Source: Micromonospora phaseoli (lineage in GTDB: Bacteria > Actinomycetota > Actinomycetes > Mycobacteriales > Micromonosporaceae). From it: DNA of 64,000 nt. The notes under the pieces are model-generated. The model searched no databases, was not told the DNA's origin, and was given only the letters and a program-made list of their open reading frames with translations. Positions 50,129 to 58,891 of this stretch are shown in pieces. How positions within the stretch are numbered: the stretch's first letter is position 1; each line of letters starts with the position of its first letter. A program made the position numbers and the translations under genes. The DNA is taken from contig NZ_FNYV01000006.1 in NCBI RefSeq assembly GCF_900109115.1, forward strand, positions 62,001-126,000, written 5' to 3'.

Positions 50129-51205
50129 ATGCGCCCAGTACGCTTCGTCGCCCTCTCCGAGGACGGCCAGGCCCTGGTGCTCGCCGACGAGGTCGGGCGA
50201 CTGCTTGCCCTACCCATAGACGAGCGCGTCGCCGAGGTGCTGCACGCCGAGCCGGGTGCGCCGACCCTCAGTGTGGCGCCGACCGTTGTCGATGCGGTGC
50301 CGTCACTGTCCCCTCGGGACATCCAGGCCCGGATCCGCTCCGGCGAGTCCGCCGAGGATGTCGCCCGCATCGCCGGTGTACCGGTCGACCGGGTGCTCCG
50401 CTACGCCGGGCCGGTGCTCCAGGAGCGAGCGATGCTCGCCCAGCACGCCCGGCGCACCCGCGTCAAGGGTGCCGAGAAGCCCACCCCGCTGGCCGAGGTG
50501 GTCAACGGCCGCCTCGCGCAGCACGGGATCGACACGGAGAAGATCTCCTGGGATGCGTGGCGCCGCGACGACGGCACCTGGCGCATCGTCGCCACCTGGC
50601 CGTCCGGCAAGGCCACCGCTCAGGCGGTCTGGGATCTCGACAAGACCCGGCAGTCGGTCGCACCGCACGACGACATGGCGCAGTACCTGTGCGCCGAGCG
50701 TCCGACGCCGATCCTCGGCCAGGAGCCGGCACCGGAGCGGGGTGGCCACGCGCTGCCCGGCCCGTCGCGCGGCGAGCCGAGCCGGGGTGGCCACGGGCTG
50801 CCCGCGGCCGCCGAGCCGGGCCGGTCGGGACGCGACCCGATCCGCGCCGGCCGGGACGCCCTGCTGGCCTCGCTCGACCGGCCGCTCGGCTCCACTGGTC
50901 GGGGTCTCGAGCCCCGTTCGCCGGCCGCCCTGGCCGGCCAGGACGGGTCTCGACAGCGGGCGGTCCCCGGCGGCGCAGCGGCGCTGCTCGGCGGCGGTCA
51001 GGGGTCGGCCTTCGACGATGACGCGGACGCGCCCAAGGAGGTCCCGGCCGTGCCTTCGCTGGCGGTGCTGCGGCCCCGCCGGACGAACACGCCGACCGGC
51101 GGCGCCACCGAGTCGACCGACACCAGCGGCAAGCCCCGTAAGCGCCTGCCCAGCTGGGATGACGTCCTCTTCGGCACCGGCCCCGCCGCTCGCGAGTCCT
51201 CCTGA
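50129..51205 (+). CDS. sepH: Cell division protein SepH
   Basis: A 358-residue protein matching actinobacterial SepH (DUF3071). The N-terminal ~120 residues start MRPVRFVALSEDGQALVLAD and contain a helix-turn-helix-like segment RSGESAEDVARIAGVPVDRVLRYAGPV, then RTRVKGAEKPTPLAEVVNGRLAQ. The middle and C-terminal regions are Pro/Gly/Arg-rich, low-complexity and probably disordered, ending with the conserved LPSWDDVLFG. SepH binds FtsZ and promotes Z-ring assembly. ATG 50129 follows GGAGG with an 8-base spacing. Confidence 0.93.
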   Translation: MRPVRFVALSEDGQALVLADEVGRLLALPIDERVAEVLHAEPGAPTLSVAPTVVDAVPSLSPRDIQARIRSGESAEDVARIAGVPVDRVLRYAGPVLQERAMLAQHARRTRVKGAEKPTPLAEVVNGRLAQHGIDTEKISWDAWRRDDGTWRIVATWPSGKATAQAVWDLDKTRQSVAPHDDMAQYLCAERPTPILGQEPAPERGGHALPGPSRGEPSRGGHGLPAAAEPGRSGRDPIRAGRDALLASLDRPLGSTGRGLEPRSPAALAGQDGSRQRAVPGGAAALLGGGQGSAFDDDADAPKEVPAVPSLAVLRPRRTNTPTGGATESTDTSGKPRKRLPSWDDVLFGTGPAARESS

Positions 51206-51248
51206 CGCATCGCCCGCCAGGATCTCGACGCACATGTCGATTTGCCGG

Positions 51249-51292
51249 GCCCTTGTGTCGGTGTCCTCGGTCGAGGAGGTCGGCACAAGGGC
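51249..51292. terminator. Hairpin between convergent sepH and thpR
   Basis: GCCCTTGTG and CACAAGGGC are perfect 9-base arms. Nested inside, TCCTC-GGTC-GAGGA makes a second hairpin. The right arm includes the last base of the ThpR gene. Confidence 0.7.
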
Positions 51293-51873
51293 TACCCGAG
51301 CGGCCAGGCCGCGAGCCGATGGTAGGCGGGGTGCGGGCCGGGTTCGCTGTGGGTGAGGACGAGCTCTCCTGCCGGCCACTCCGGGCCCTCGTAGTCCGCC
51401 AGGGCAGCGAGGTCAGCCTCGATGTCGGCTGGCGGTAGCCGATCTCCGGGGCGGGCGATGGTCAGGTGCGGGCGGAGCGGCCTCTCGTCGTACGGGAGGC
51501 GGGCGTGGCGCAACCGGGAGCGAATCAACCGGCTGAGCACCTGCAGCGCCTCGACGTCACCACCCACGTCGGCCCAGAGCACGGTGAACCGGTCGCGTCC
51601 GAACCGCCCACCCCCGGTCAGTCGCAGCCGGGGCGCGGCGGTACGCGTGTCACGTGACCATCTGGCGGCCAGCCCGAGGGCGCTCTCCACCTCGACCAGC
51701 CGCCCAGGGGCGACGTCGCCGAGGAAGGCGAGGGTGAGATGGGCCTGGGCCGGGTCCACCATCCCGACTTTCGTCCCGGCGGCCGCGGCCGCACCGAGCC
51801 GCAGGCCGGCCACCCGGGTGGTCAGGTGCTCGACCGCCTCGGCCGGCGGGTAGATCGCGGTAAAGAGTCGCAC
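51292..51873 (-). CDS. thpR: RNA 2',3'-cyclic phosphodiesterase / 2'-5' RNA ligase-like protein
   Basis: A 193-residue member of the 2H phosphoesterase superfamily. The two HxT motifs are HLTLAFLG near residue 45 and HLTIAR near residue 136. The start RLFTAIYPPAEAVEHL is typical. Family members open 2',3'-cyclic phosphates of RNA and can join 2'-5' bonds; the natural substrate is not known. GTG 51873 is used. It converges with sepH and is 21 bases downstream of a membrane unknown on its own strand. Confidence 0.9.
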   Translation of the reverse strand: MRLFTAIYPPAEAVEHLTTRVAGLRLGAAAAAGTKVGMVDPAQAHLTLAFLGDVAPGRLVEVESALGLAARWSRDTRTAAPRLRLTGGGRFGRDRFTVLWADVGGDVEALQVLSRLIRSRLRHARLPYDERPLRPHLTIARPGDRLPPADIEADLAALADYEGPEWPAGELVLTHSEPGPHPAYHRLAAWPLG

Positions 51874-51894
51874 CTGCCACAGGGTCGCAGGTAG

Positions 51895-52404
51895 CTAGTG
51901 GTGCCGCTCGTGTTGCCCGGGGCGGGCCGCCCGCAGCCTTAGGCCCGCGGCGTCCAACTCAGCCTCGACCCGTACCCGCTCGATCTGCCGGTCGAGCCCG
52001 GTCAACTCGCCGAGATGCTCGGTGATGCCCAGCGCTCGGCAGGCCAGCCGGAGCCGGCCGTCGTACGCGTCCAGCACGCTGCTGTGCCACACCACCGCAG
52101 GCCCGGCACCGCCGGCCCGTTCTCGGCGCAGGCAGCGCAGGTCGGCGGCGATCTGTTCCAGCGGACGCCGGTCGACTCGGTCGAGGGCGTCGAGGGCGAT
52201 CCGGGTCGCGACCTGGTCCGCGTCGACCGCCTGGTTCAACCGGGCGATCAGACGCCGCGCCCGGCGCCGCTCCCGCCACTCGGTGTATCCGCAGTTCAGC
52301 CGGTCGACAACCTCGTCGGCGCAGACCACGAGCGCGATCAGCACCGGCAGGGCGACCACGGCGGCCAGCGCCAGGGCGAGCAGCAGTAAGCGTAGGACCT
52401 CCAC
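51895..52404 (-). CDS. Hypothetical protein with an N-terminal membrane helix and helical C-terminal domain
   Basis: A 169-residue protein. Residues ~5-28 are a hydrophobic helix; the rest is charged and helical, with RRRARRLIARLNQAVDADQVATRIALDALDRVD and a His-containing end QHERHH. It resembles several actinobacterial proteins with no assigned role. The sixth codon is a rare TTA (52387-52389), which may tie expression to a late-stage leucyl tRNA. GTG 52404 starts after GGTGG. It is in the same direction as, and downstream of, the MFS gene but 129 bases away. Confidence 0.72.
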   Translation of the reverse strand: MEVLRLLLLALALAAVVALPVLIALVVCADEVVDRLNCGYTEWRERRRARRLIARLNQAVDADQVATRIALDALDRVDRRPLEQIAADLRCLRRERAGGAGPAVVWHSSVLDAYDGRLRLACRALGITEHLGELTGLDRQIERVRVEAELDAAGLRLRAARPGQHERHH

Positions 52405-52467
52405 CCACCGAAGCTATGCCGACGCGTAGCGTCACGTAACCGATTTTCCCGCATCCACCCGGAGCCC

Positions 52468-52499
52468 CGGCGCGGACACGGGCAGCGGCGCGGACACGG
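52468..52499. repeat. Direct repeat CGGCGCGGACACGG, two copies
   Basis: Two identical 14-base units at 52468-52481 and 52486-52499 lie in the gap between the MFS and hypothetical genes. A degenerate third (GGCGACACGGACACG) follows. Confidence 0.55.
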
Positions 52500-52533
52500 C
52501 GCGGGGCGGCGACACGGACACGACGCGTCCGGC

Positions 52534-53790
52534 TCACGCCTCGGTTACGTAGAAGCGGGGCATCGGCAGGATCCGGAACCGCAGTCGGGCCCCGGCCCGG
52601 CGTAGTTGCCAGGCCAGCGCGAGCAACGCGGTGGTCAGGGAGAGCAGGCCGCCCGCCCAGATGCTGGCGCCGGCACCGAAGGTCTCCGCGATCCAGCCGA
52701 TGATCGGCGCGCCGACCGGGTTGGTACCCAGGAACACCAGCACCCACAGCGCCATCACCCGTCCCCGGAAGGCGGCGTCGGTGCCGAGCTGGACCCGCTG
52801 GTTGGCCGCCTGGGCGAAGTAGACCATGCAGAAGCCGGTCGGGGGCAGCAGGACCAGCACCATCCAGTACTCGGGCGCGAGCCCGACGAGCGTGCCGAAG
52901 GCGGCGCAGGCGATCGCGGCACCGAGCACGAGCCAGACCGAGGGGCGGCTGCGCCGCCCGGTCCCGGCCAGCGCGCCGACCAGCGCGCCAGCGGCGAGGG
53001 TCGTGCTGAACAGGCCGAACGAGGCCGCGCCGGTGTTGAACACGGTCTTGGCCAGGGCGGCCAGGGTGAGCTGGAAATTGAACAGCGACATCCCGATGAC
53101 CGACATCACCACCATGGGCAGCAGCAGGTCGGGACGGCGGCCGACGTAGCGCAGCCCGTCGAGCACGGTCGCCGCGGCCCGCTCGTCGCGCGGCAGCAGG
53201 GGCTCGCGGTGCAGCTCGGCCGGACGCATCTGGATCACCGTGATCAGGGGCCCGATCGAGCTGAGCGCGGTCACCATGAAGACCGGCCCGACGTCGACCA
53301 GGGCGATGGCGAGGCCCGCGATGGCCGGGCCGACGATGCGGGCCGAGTTGAACACGGCCGCGTTGAGCGAGAGCGCGTTGGGCAGCAGCGACGTGCCGAC
53401 CAGTTCGGAGACGAACGCCTGCCGCACCGGGGTCTCCACCGCGTTGGCCACGCCGAGCAGGGCGGCGAAGACGAACACGTGCCAGAGCTGAACCAGGCCG
53501 GTGAGCACGAGCACGCTCATCGCCAGCGACAGCACGGTCCAGAACGCGTTGGCGACGAAGAGGAGCATCCGCTTGTCGTACCGGTCGGCGAGCCGGCCCG
53601 AGAGCAGGGTGAGCAGCAGGACGGGGGTGAACTGGAGGGCAACGACCACACCGAGAGCGGTGGCCGAGTCATCGGAAAGCTCGAGGACCAGCCAGTCCTG
53701 CGCGATGAACATCATCCAGACACCGATCAGCTTGACCAGTTGCCCGGATGCGAAGAGCCGGTAGTTGCGGACCTGTAGGGACTGGAACAT
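52534..53790 (-). CDS. MFS transporter
   Basis: A 418-residue protein with about twelve hydrophobic segments and an MFS motif GRLADRYDKRMLL in loop 2 near residue 60-72. The start SLQVRNYRLFASGQLVKLIGVWM is typical of the DHA3-like drug-efflux group. ATG 53790 has a GAGG about nine bases upstream and is preferred to the longer GTG 53811. The MarR gene upstream (start 54340, 100 bp away, same strand) may regulate it; a MarR palindrome lies just before that gene. Confidence 0.9.
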   Translation of the reverse strand: MFQSLQVRNYRLFASGQLVKLIGVWMMFIAQDWLVLELSDDSATALGVVVALQFTPVLLLTLLSGRLADRYDKRMLLFVANAFWTVLSLAMSVLVLTGLVQLWHVFVFAALLGVANAVETPVRQAFVSELVGTSLLPNALSLNAAVFNSARIVGPAIAGLAIALVDVGPVFMVTALSSIGPLITVIQMRPAELHREPLLPRDERAAATVLDGLRYVGRRPDLLLPMVVMSVIGMSLFNFQLTLAALAKTVFNTGAASFGLFSTTLAAGALVGALAGTGRRSRPSVWLVLGAAIACAAFGTLVGLAPEYWMVLVLLPPTGFCMVYFAQAANQRVQLGTDAAFRGRVMALWVLVFLGTNPVGAPIIGWIAETFGAGASIWAGGLLSLTTALLALAWQLRRAGARLRFRILPMPRFYVTEA

Positions 53791-53890
53791 CGTGCTCAGC
53801 CTCGCGTGCACGCTTGGTGCGCCTCCTCGCGGTCGTACGCGTCGTCAACGACGGACGGCACGGCGCGGGGCACACCAGGTGTGCGCGGCG

Positions 53891-54340
53891 TCAGGCTCGG
53901 GAGAGTCGCTGGAGAATCTCCGCGGCGTGGTGCAAGGTCTCCCGGTCGGCATCGCTCAGTTCGGTCAGCCGGCGAGCCAGCCACTCGTCCCGGACCCGCT
54001 CGAACTGGTCGAGCACGGCCCGGCCCCCCTCGGTCGTCGCAAGGATGACCTGCCGGCCGTCGGTCGGGTGCGGGGTCCGCTGCACGAGGCCGCGTTCCTC
54101 CAGCTTCGCGACGATCTTGGTCATCGTCGGTGGCTGTACCCGTTCGACGTCGGCGAGCTCTCGCGGCGTGAGCGCGCCCGCCAGCCGAAGGCTGGTGAGC
54201 GCGGACAACTGGGTGACCGTGAGGTCACCGACCGGCCGGGCCTGTCGGACCCGCCGGTTCAGCCGGGTGATCGCATCACGCAGCTGAATGGCCAGCTGCG
54301 CCGGTGGCATGCTCTGAGCCGTCACCGTCCGCTCCGTCAC
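53891..54340 (-). CDS. MarR family transcriptional regulator
   Basis: A 149-residue MarR protein. Helical flanks surround a winged helix-turn-helix: QLSALTSLRLAGALTPRELADVERVQPPTMTKIVAKLEERGLVQRT (about residues 43-88) with the wing PHPTDGRQVILA. MarR dimers bind short palindromes and release on binding phenolic or drug-like ligands. GTG 54340 lies only 2 bases from the palindrome TAGTTA-GCC-TAACTA, which suggests autoregulation. The MFS gene downstream on the same strand is a likely target. Confidence 0.92.
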   Translation of the reverse strand: MTERTVTAQSMPPAQLAIQLRDAITRLNRRVRQARPVGDLTVTQLSALTSLRLAGALTPRELADVERVQPPTMTKIVAKLEERGLVQRTPHPTDGRQVILATTEGGRAVLDQFERVRDEWLARRLTELSDADRETLHHAAEILQRLSRA

Positions 54341-54342
54341 GA

Positions 54343-54357
54343 TAGTTAGCCTAACTA
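54343..54357. promoter_or_regulatory. MarR-type operator palindrome
   Basis: TAGTTA-GCC-TAACTA is a perfect 6-base inverted repeat immediately upstream of the marR start. Its A+T-rich arms stand out in this GC-rich window, and more TTAGC-like sequence follows to 54363. Confidence 0.65.
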
Positions 54358-54469
54358 ATTAGCTGACCGGGCGCAGCGAATATGAGCATGCTCACCCCGA
54401 CGTTCCCCCTGCTCCGGGCCGGGATCACGAACCGCCTGACGCGGCTCACCCACCCGGCCCGGGCTGGCG

Positions 54470-55948
54470 TCAGAAGAGCAGCGCCTCGATCGGACCGCGC
54501 AGGAAGTACACCACGAACAGCGCCGCCACCGCGTACAGCAGTGGGTGGATCTCCCGCGACTTGCCCTTGGCGAGCTTCACCACCACGTACACGATCAGGC
54601 CGGCGCCGATTCCGTTGGAGATCGAGTAGGTGAACGGCATCAGCACGATGGTGAGGAAGGCCGGGATGGCGATCTCGTAGTCGGACCAGTCGATGGTGCG
54701 CACCGCGGTCATCATCAGGAACCCGACCACCACCAGCGCGACGGACGCCGCCTCGAACGGCACCACCACCACCAACGGCGCCAGGAACATGGCCAGCAGG
54801 AACAGCACCCCGGTGACCAGGTTCGCCACCCCGGTCCGGGCGCCCTCCGCGACACCGGCGGCACTCTCGATGTACGACGTGTTGCTGGAGACGCTGGCCG
54901 CACCACCGCTGGCCGCGGCGATCGAGTCCACCAGCAGGATCTCCCTGGTACGCGGCGGGGTGCCCTGCTCGTCGAGCATGCCGCCCTCCTGACCGACGGC
55001 CACCATCGTGCCCATCGTGTCGAAGAAGTCGGTGATCAGCAGGGTGAAGATGAACATCAGCACGACCAGCCAGCCGGCCCGCTCCCAGGAGCCCAGCACG
55101 TTGAACTGGCCGAGCAGCGACAGGTCCGGCACGCCGAACGGGTTGCTCGGCAACGTCGGGACGTTCAGCGACCAGCCCTTCGGGTTGGGCTCGCCGTCAA
55201 CGAAGGACGGGCCGATGTTGCCGAGCGCCTCCACCACCATCGCCAGCGCCGTGGAAGCCAGGATGCCGACCAGGATGGCGCCCTTCACCCGCCGCACCAC
55301 CAGCACCAGGGTCACCAGCAGACCCACCACGAAGACCAGCATCGGCCAGCTCACCAGCTTGCCGCCGATGCCGAGACCGACCGGGACGGTGGTGTTCGCG
55401 TCGTCCGGGATCCGCCGCACGAAGCCGGCGTCCACCAGACCGATGATGGTGAGGAACAGGCCGATGCCGACGCCGATCGCCGTCTTCATCTGGGTCGGCA
55501 CCGAACGGAACACGGCGGTACGCAGCCCGGTCAGCACCAGCACCGCGATGATCAGACCCTCGATCACCACCAAACCCATCGCATCGGCCCAGGTCATCTC
55601 CGGCGCGATCTCGTACGCCACCAGGGCGTTCACGCCCAGACCGGCGGCGACGGCCAGCGGGAACCGGCCGACCACGCCCATCAGGATGGTCATCAGGCCG
55701 GCGACCAGGGCGGTCGCCGCCGCGATCGCCGGGATCGGTAGGGAGTTCCCGTCACCGTCGAGTGCGCTACCGAGAATGAGTGGGTTGAGCACCACGATGT
55801 ACGCCATCGTGAAGAAGGTGGCCAGACCACCGCGTACCTCGCGGCTCAGCGTCGAGCCACGGGCCGAGATCTCGAAGTACCGGTCGAAGCCGTTCCGCGG
55901 CCGGCTGGAGTCGGGTGGGGTGCCGTTGTCGGGCGGCGCTACTGCCAT
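54470..55948 (-). CDS. NCS2 family nucleobase permease (guanine/hypoxanthine, AzgA-type)
   Basis: A 492-residue membrane protein with about twelve to fourteen helices. The start FEISARGSTLSREVRGGLATFFTMAYIVVLNPLIL is diagnostic of AzgA/PbuG-type purine permeases. Conserved VFRSVPTQMKTAIGVGIGLFL and the DFFDTMGTMVAVGQ segments are present, and the TM-10 region SSNTSYIESAAGVAEGARTG follows the family pattern. ATG 55948 has GAGG six bases upstream. The DUF2530 gene diverges from it, with a 90-bp gap. Confidence 0.93.
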   Translation of the reverse strand: MAVAPPDNGTPPDSSRPRNGFDRYFEISARGSTLSREVRGGLATFFTMAYIVVLNPLILGSALDGDGNSLPIPAIAAATALVAGLMTILMGVVGRFPLAVAAGLGVNALVAYEIAPEMTWADAMGLVVIEGLIIAVLVLTGLRTAVFRSVPTQMKTAIGVGIGLFLTIIGLVDAGFVRRIPDDANTTVPVGLGIGGKLVSWPMLVFVVGLLVTLVLVVRRVKGAILVGILASTALAMVVEALGNIGPSFVDGEPNPKGWSLNVPTLPSNPFGVPDLSLLGQFNVLGSWERAGWLVVLMFIFTLLITDFFDTMGTMVAVGQEGGMLDEQGTPPRTREILLVDSIAAASGGAASVSSNTSYIESAAGVAEGARTGVANLVTGVLFLLAMFLAPLVVVVPFEAASVALVVVGFLMMTAVRTIDWSDYEIAIPAFLTIVLMPFTYSISNGIGAGLIVYVVVKLAKGKSREIHPLLYAVAALFVVYFLRGPIEALLF

Positions 55949-56037
55949 CAGGAACCTCACAGCGGATCATCGGGTTGACGCGCGCATCGTCGCAGATGAC
56001 CGACCGGCGGGGAAGCACGGTCGCGTACCCTGGCCGG

Positions 56038-56280
56038 GTGCCGACGCAGCAGCCCCGCCCCGAGCCGCTAGACCCGCCGATGGTGCCGTTTGCGCTCGCC
56101 GGCATGGTCGCCTGGGCGGCGGCCGGGCTCGTGCTGCTGCTGTTCCGCGACCGGCTGGTCGCCGACGGCCATGAGAACTGGCTCTGGATCTGCCTGGCCG
56201 GCTTTTTGTGGGGTTTCCCGGGACTGGCTGTGATGATGCGCCACGACGCCCACCGACGTCGCCGTCGCGCCGCAGGTTGA
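56038..56280 (+). CDS. DUF2530 small membrane protein
   Basis: An 80-residue protein with two hydrophobic helices: MVPFALAGMVAWAAAGLVLLLF and WLWICLAGFLWGFPGLAVMM, then a basic tail. The second helix carries the conserved pattern of DUF2530, found in actinobacteria near NCS2 permeases. The role is unknown. GTG 56038 is used. It converges with the DUF3027 gene 14 bases away. Confidence 0.82.
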   Translation: MPTQQPRPEPLDPPMVPFALAGMVAWAAAGLVLLLFRDRLVADGHENWLWICLAGFLWGFPGLAVMMRHDAHRRRRRAAG

Positions 56281-56293
56281 GCGACCGCGGCGC

Positions 56294-57112
56294 TCAGGAG
56301 TGGCCGTACGGCTCCGCCGGCTCGCCCGCCTCGACCGAACCGAGCGCACGGCTGACCGACATCGGCTCCATCGCGCTGTCGTCGTACACGGTCGGCATCT
56401 CCTCCACCGCCGTCTCGGCATCCACCAACGTCTCGGAGTGGGCGCCGCAGCCATGGTCGACGCTCACCACCCGGCCGTCGTCGGGGGCGTAGAAGTTGCC
56501 GCAGACACCGAAGCACTGCCGCAGGTTGCCCGCGAGCGGCAGGTAGAAGCCGCAGGTGCCGCAGCGGGCGGCGGTCGGCGCGGCGGTCGAGATCGGCGCC
56601 GACGGGCCGTGGTCGCCGTCGTACCAGCGCTGGGCCGTCTCGATGCGCCCTTCCCGCGACATCACCCGGGACCGGCCGAGCCCCAACTCCCAGGCGAGAT
56701 CCTCGACGGCCGGGTCGTCGGACTGGAGGTAGCCGGGCTGGAGCCGCTCGTCGTCCGCCGGCGTCGGCAGCAGGTCGCCCGGGCCGAGGTCGCCCGGCTT
56801 GAGACGCTCCTGCCAGGGCAGCCAGCCCGGTGCGAGCAGCGCGTCCGGCCCGGGCAGCAGCACGGTCTCGCAGATCGTCACGGTACGGCTGCGCGCGACC
56901 CGGGTGACGGTGACGGCCCACCGCCAGCCGCGATAACCGGCCAATCGGCACTCGAAGTAGTGGGTGACGGTCCGGTCACCTTCGGCGACCACCTGGAGGT
57001 GATCGCCGACGTCGTCGGGCCCCACCTCGGTGATGCCGGTGCGCGCCACCTCGACGGCGGCGGCGCAGACCTGGTCGAGACGAACGGCGCGGGCGGAGGC
57101 GGGCCTGGTCAC
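56294..57112 (-). CDS. DUF3027 family protein
   Basis: A 272-residue protein. The N-terminal part is a beta-rich region: ARAVRLDQVCAAAVEVARTGIT followed by FECRLAGYRGWRWAVTVTRVARS. The C-terminal part has a metal-binding-like cysteine cluster: AARCGTCGFYLPLAGNLRQCFGVCGN (CxxC and CxxxC) with HGCGAHSET near residue 220. This is the DUF3027 family of actinobacteria; its function is unknown, although a role with cell division or translation has been guessed for neighbours. GTG 57112 is preferred; ATG 57130 is possible. Confidence 0.85.
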   Translation of the reverse strand: MTRPASARAVRLDQVCAAAVEVARTGITEVGPDDVGDHLQVVAEGDRTVTHYFECRLAGYRGWRWAVTVTRVARSRTVTICETVLLPGPDALLAPGWLPWQERLKPGDLGPGDLLPTPADDERLQPGYLQSDDPAVEDLAWELGLGRSRVMSREGRIETAQRWYDGDHGPSAPISTAAPTAARCGTCGFYLPLAGNLRQCFGVCGNFYAPDDGRVVSVDHGCGAHSETLVDAETAVEEMPTVYDDSAMEPMSVSRALGSVEAGEPAEPYGHS

Positions 57113-57217
57113 CCGACCATTGTCCCCCATCGGTGCGGTCGGCTGTGAGGCACTCCCCAGAGGTGTTCTGCGGAAGTGGCGCGGCATCTGTCGGGCCGAT
57201 GGTTCAGGATGGTTCCC

Positions 57218-58891
57218 ATGCCGCTGTTCTCCCGCTCCGAGCGGTCCCTCCTCGGGCGGACCGTCGGCACCGGCATCCGCGCCGTTCGGCTGCTGCTGCG
57301 GGGTTCGCTCAGTGGGGGGCGCTGGGCGACCCGCAGTGCCGCCCGGGCCCGGGCCCGGGGCGCCGGCGGCGAGACCGGCATGGTCCGCCTGTTCGATCTG
57401 CACGCGGTCTCCTGCGCCGGGGACACGCTGATCGCCATCGGACTGGCCGGCACGATCTTCTTCAACGTGCCGCTCGGCGAGGCGCGGAGCAAGGTGGCGC
57501 TCTACCTGCTGGTGACCATGGTGCCGTTCGCGATGCTCGCCCCGGTGGTCGGGCCACTGCTCGACCACTTCCGGCACGGCCGCCGGTACGCCCTGGCCAC
57601 CACCATGCTGGGCCGGGCGTTTCTGGCCTGGTTGATCTCCGATTACATCCACGGCTTCGGGCTGTACCCGGCGGCCTTCGGCGTGCTGGCGCTGTCCCGG
57701 GCGTACGGAGTGGCCCGCTCCGCGGCCGTACCCCGGCTGCTGCCGGAAGGGCTCGGCCTGTCCCAGGTCGGCGCGAGAGCCAGCGTGTACGGCACGGTCG
57801 CCGGGGCCCTGGTCGCCCCGATCGGCCTGGCCGCGTTCTGGTTCGGACCGCAGTGGCCGCTACGGGTCGCCTCGGTGATCTTCCTGGTCGGCATGGTGAT
57901 CTCCCTCCGACTGCCGCCGAAGGCCGATTCCGAACCACCGGAGCGGGTGCCGCGACCGCTACGGGCGCTGCGGCGCGGCACCGGCGAGCGACCACTGGGC
58001 CGGGGCCGCCCCGCCGGACGGTTGGTGATCTCGAACCTGATCGGGGCGGCCACGCTGCGCGCGGTCTACGGCTTCCTGCTGCTCTTCCTGGCCTTCACCA
58101 TCAAGGCCGGCGACCTGACCACCGTGGTGTTCGGGCGCGACCTGGGTGACGAGGGAGCACTCGGCCTGGTGGGCGGGTCACTGGCCATCGGCACCTTCCT
58201 GGCCACCGCGATCGGTACCCGACTGCGAATCCACCGGCCAGCCGCCCTCCAGTCCAGCGGCATGGTCATCGTCGCCGGTGTGGCCGTGCTCACCGTACTG
58301 AGCTTCTCGCTGCCGATGGTCGCCCTACTCTGCGTGGTCGCGGCCATGATGAGCGGCATCGCCAAGCTCGCCGTGGACGCCTCGATCCAGGAGCGCATCC
58401 CGGAACGGCTACGGGCCAGTTCCTTCGCCCACTCCGAGACGGCGCTGATGCTCGCCTTCGTGGCCGGCGGCGGTCTGGGGCTCGTACCCTTCGACGGCCG
58501 GGTCGGCATAGCCGTCGCCGCCGGTGTCGGCACGCTGGCCGCCGCCCGTGCGCTGGTGATGGCCCGACGGCTGCGGTCCGAGCGGCTGCGCGGCCGGCCG
58601 CTGACCGATGACGAGCGGGCCGCCGAGGAAAAGGCCGCCGACGAGCGCGCCGCCGAGGAAAAGGCCGCTGACGAGCGGGCCGCCGAGGCACGGGCCGCCG
58701 ACGAGCAGGCCGCCCGGGATCGGGAGGCCGCCGAGGCCGCCCCCACCTCCCCGGCGCCCTTCCACGGCGGAGCGAGCACCGAGGAGCCCGGCCTCGCGCC
58801 GCCCGGCTTCCACATCTACCGCCCGTCGTCGGCGGTCAGCGGGGCCGGCGACGACGAGACCCGGCGCAGCTCGCCTGGTTCCATGAAGTGA
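57218..58891 (+). CDS. MFS transporter with repetitive charged C-terminal tail
   Basis: A 557-residue MFS protein of eleven or twelve helices. A long N-terminal cytoplasmic extension (~50 residues, Arg-rich) precedes LFDLHAVSCAGDTLIAIGLA. After the last helix comes a ~90-residue tail in which the unit DERAAEEKAA recurs about five times with variants (residues ~465-505), then a Pro/Thr segment. Such a tail is unusual for MFS and is predicted to form a helix. ATG 57218 is used; ATG 57209 is equally possible. Its stop overlaps mqnB by 4 bases. Confidence 0.86.
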   Translation: MPLFSRSERSLLGRTVGTGIRAVRLLLRGSLSGGRWATRSAARARARGAGGETGMVRLFDLHAVSCAGDTLIAIGLAGTIFFNVPLGEARSKVALYLLVTMVPFAMLAPVVGPLLDHFRHGRRYALATTMLGRAFLAWLISDYIHGFGLYPAAFGVLALSRAYGVARSAAVPRLLPEGLGLSQVGARASVYGTVAGALVAPIGLAAFWFGPQWPLRVASVIFLVGMVISLRLPPKADSEPPERVPRPLRALRRGTGERPLGRGRPAGRLVISNLIGAATLRAVYGFLLLFLAFTIKAGDLTTVVFGRDLGDEGALGLVGGSLAIGTFLATAIGTRLRIHRPAALQSSGMVIVAGVAVLTVLSFSLPMVALLCVVAAMMSGIAKLAVDASIQERIPERLRASSFAHSETALMLAFVAGGGLGLVPFDGRVGIAVAAGVGTLAAARALVMARRLRSERLRGRPLTDDERAAEEKAADERAAEEKAADERAAEARAADEQAARDREAAEAAPTSPAPFHGGASTEEPGLAPPGFHIYRPSSAVSGAGDDETRRSSPGSMK

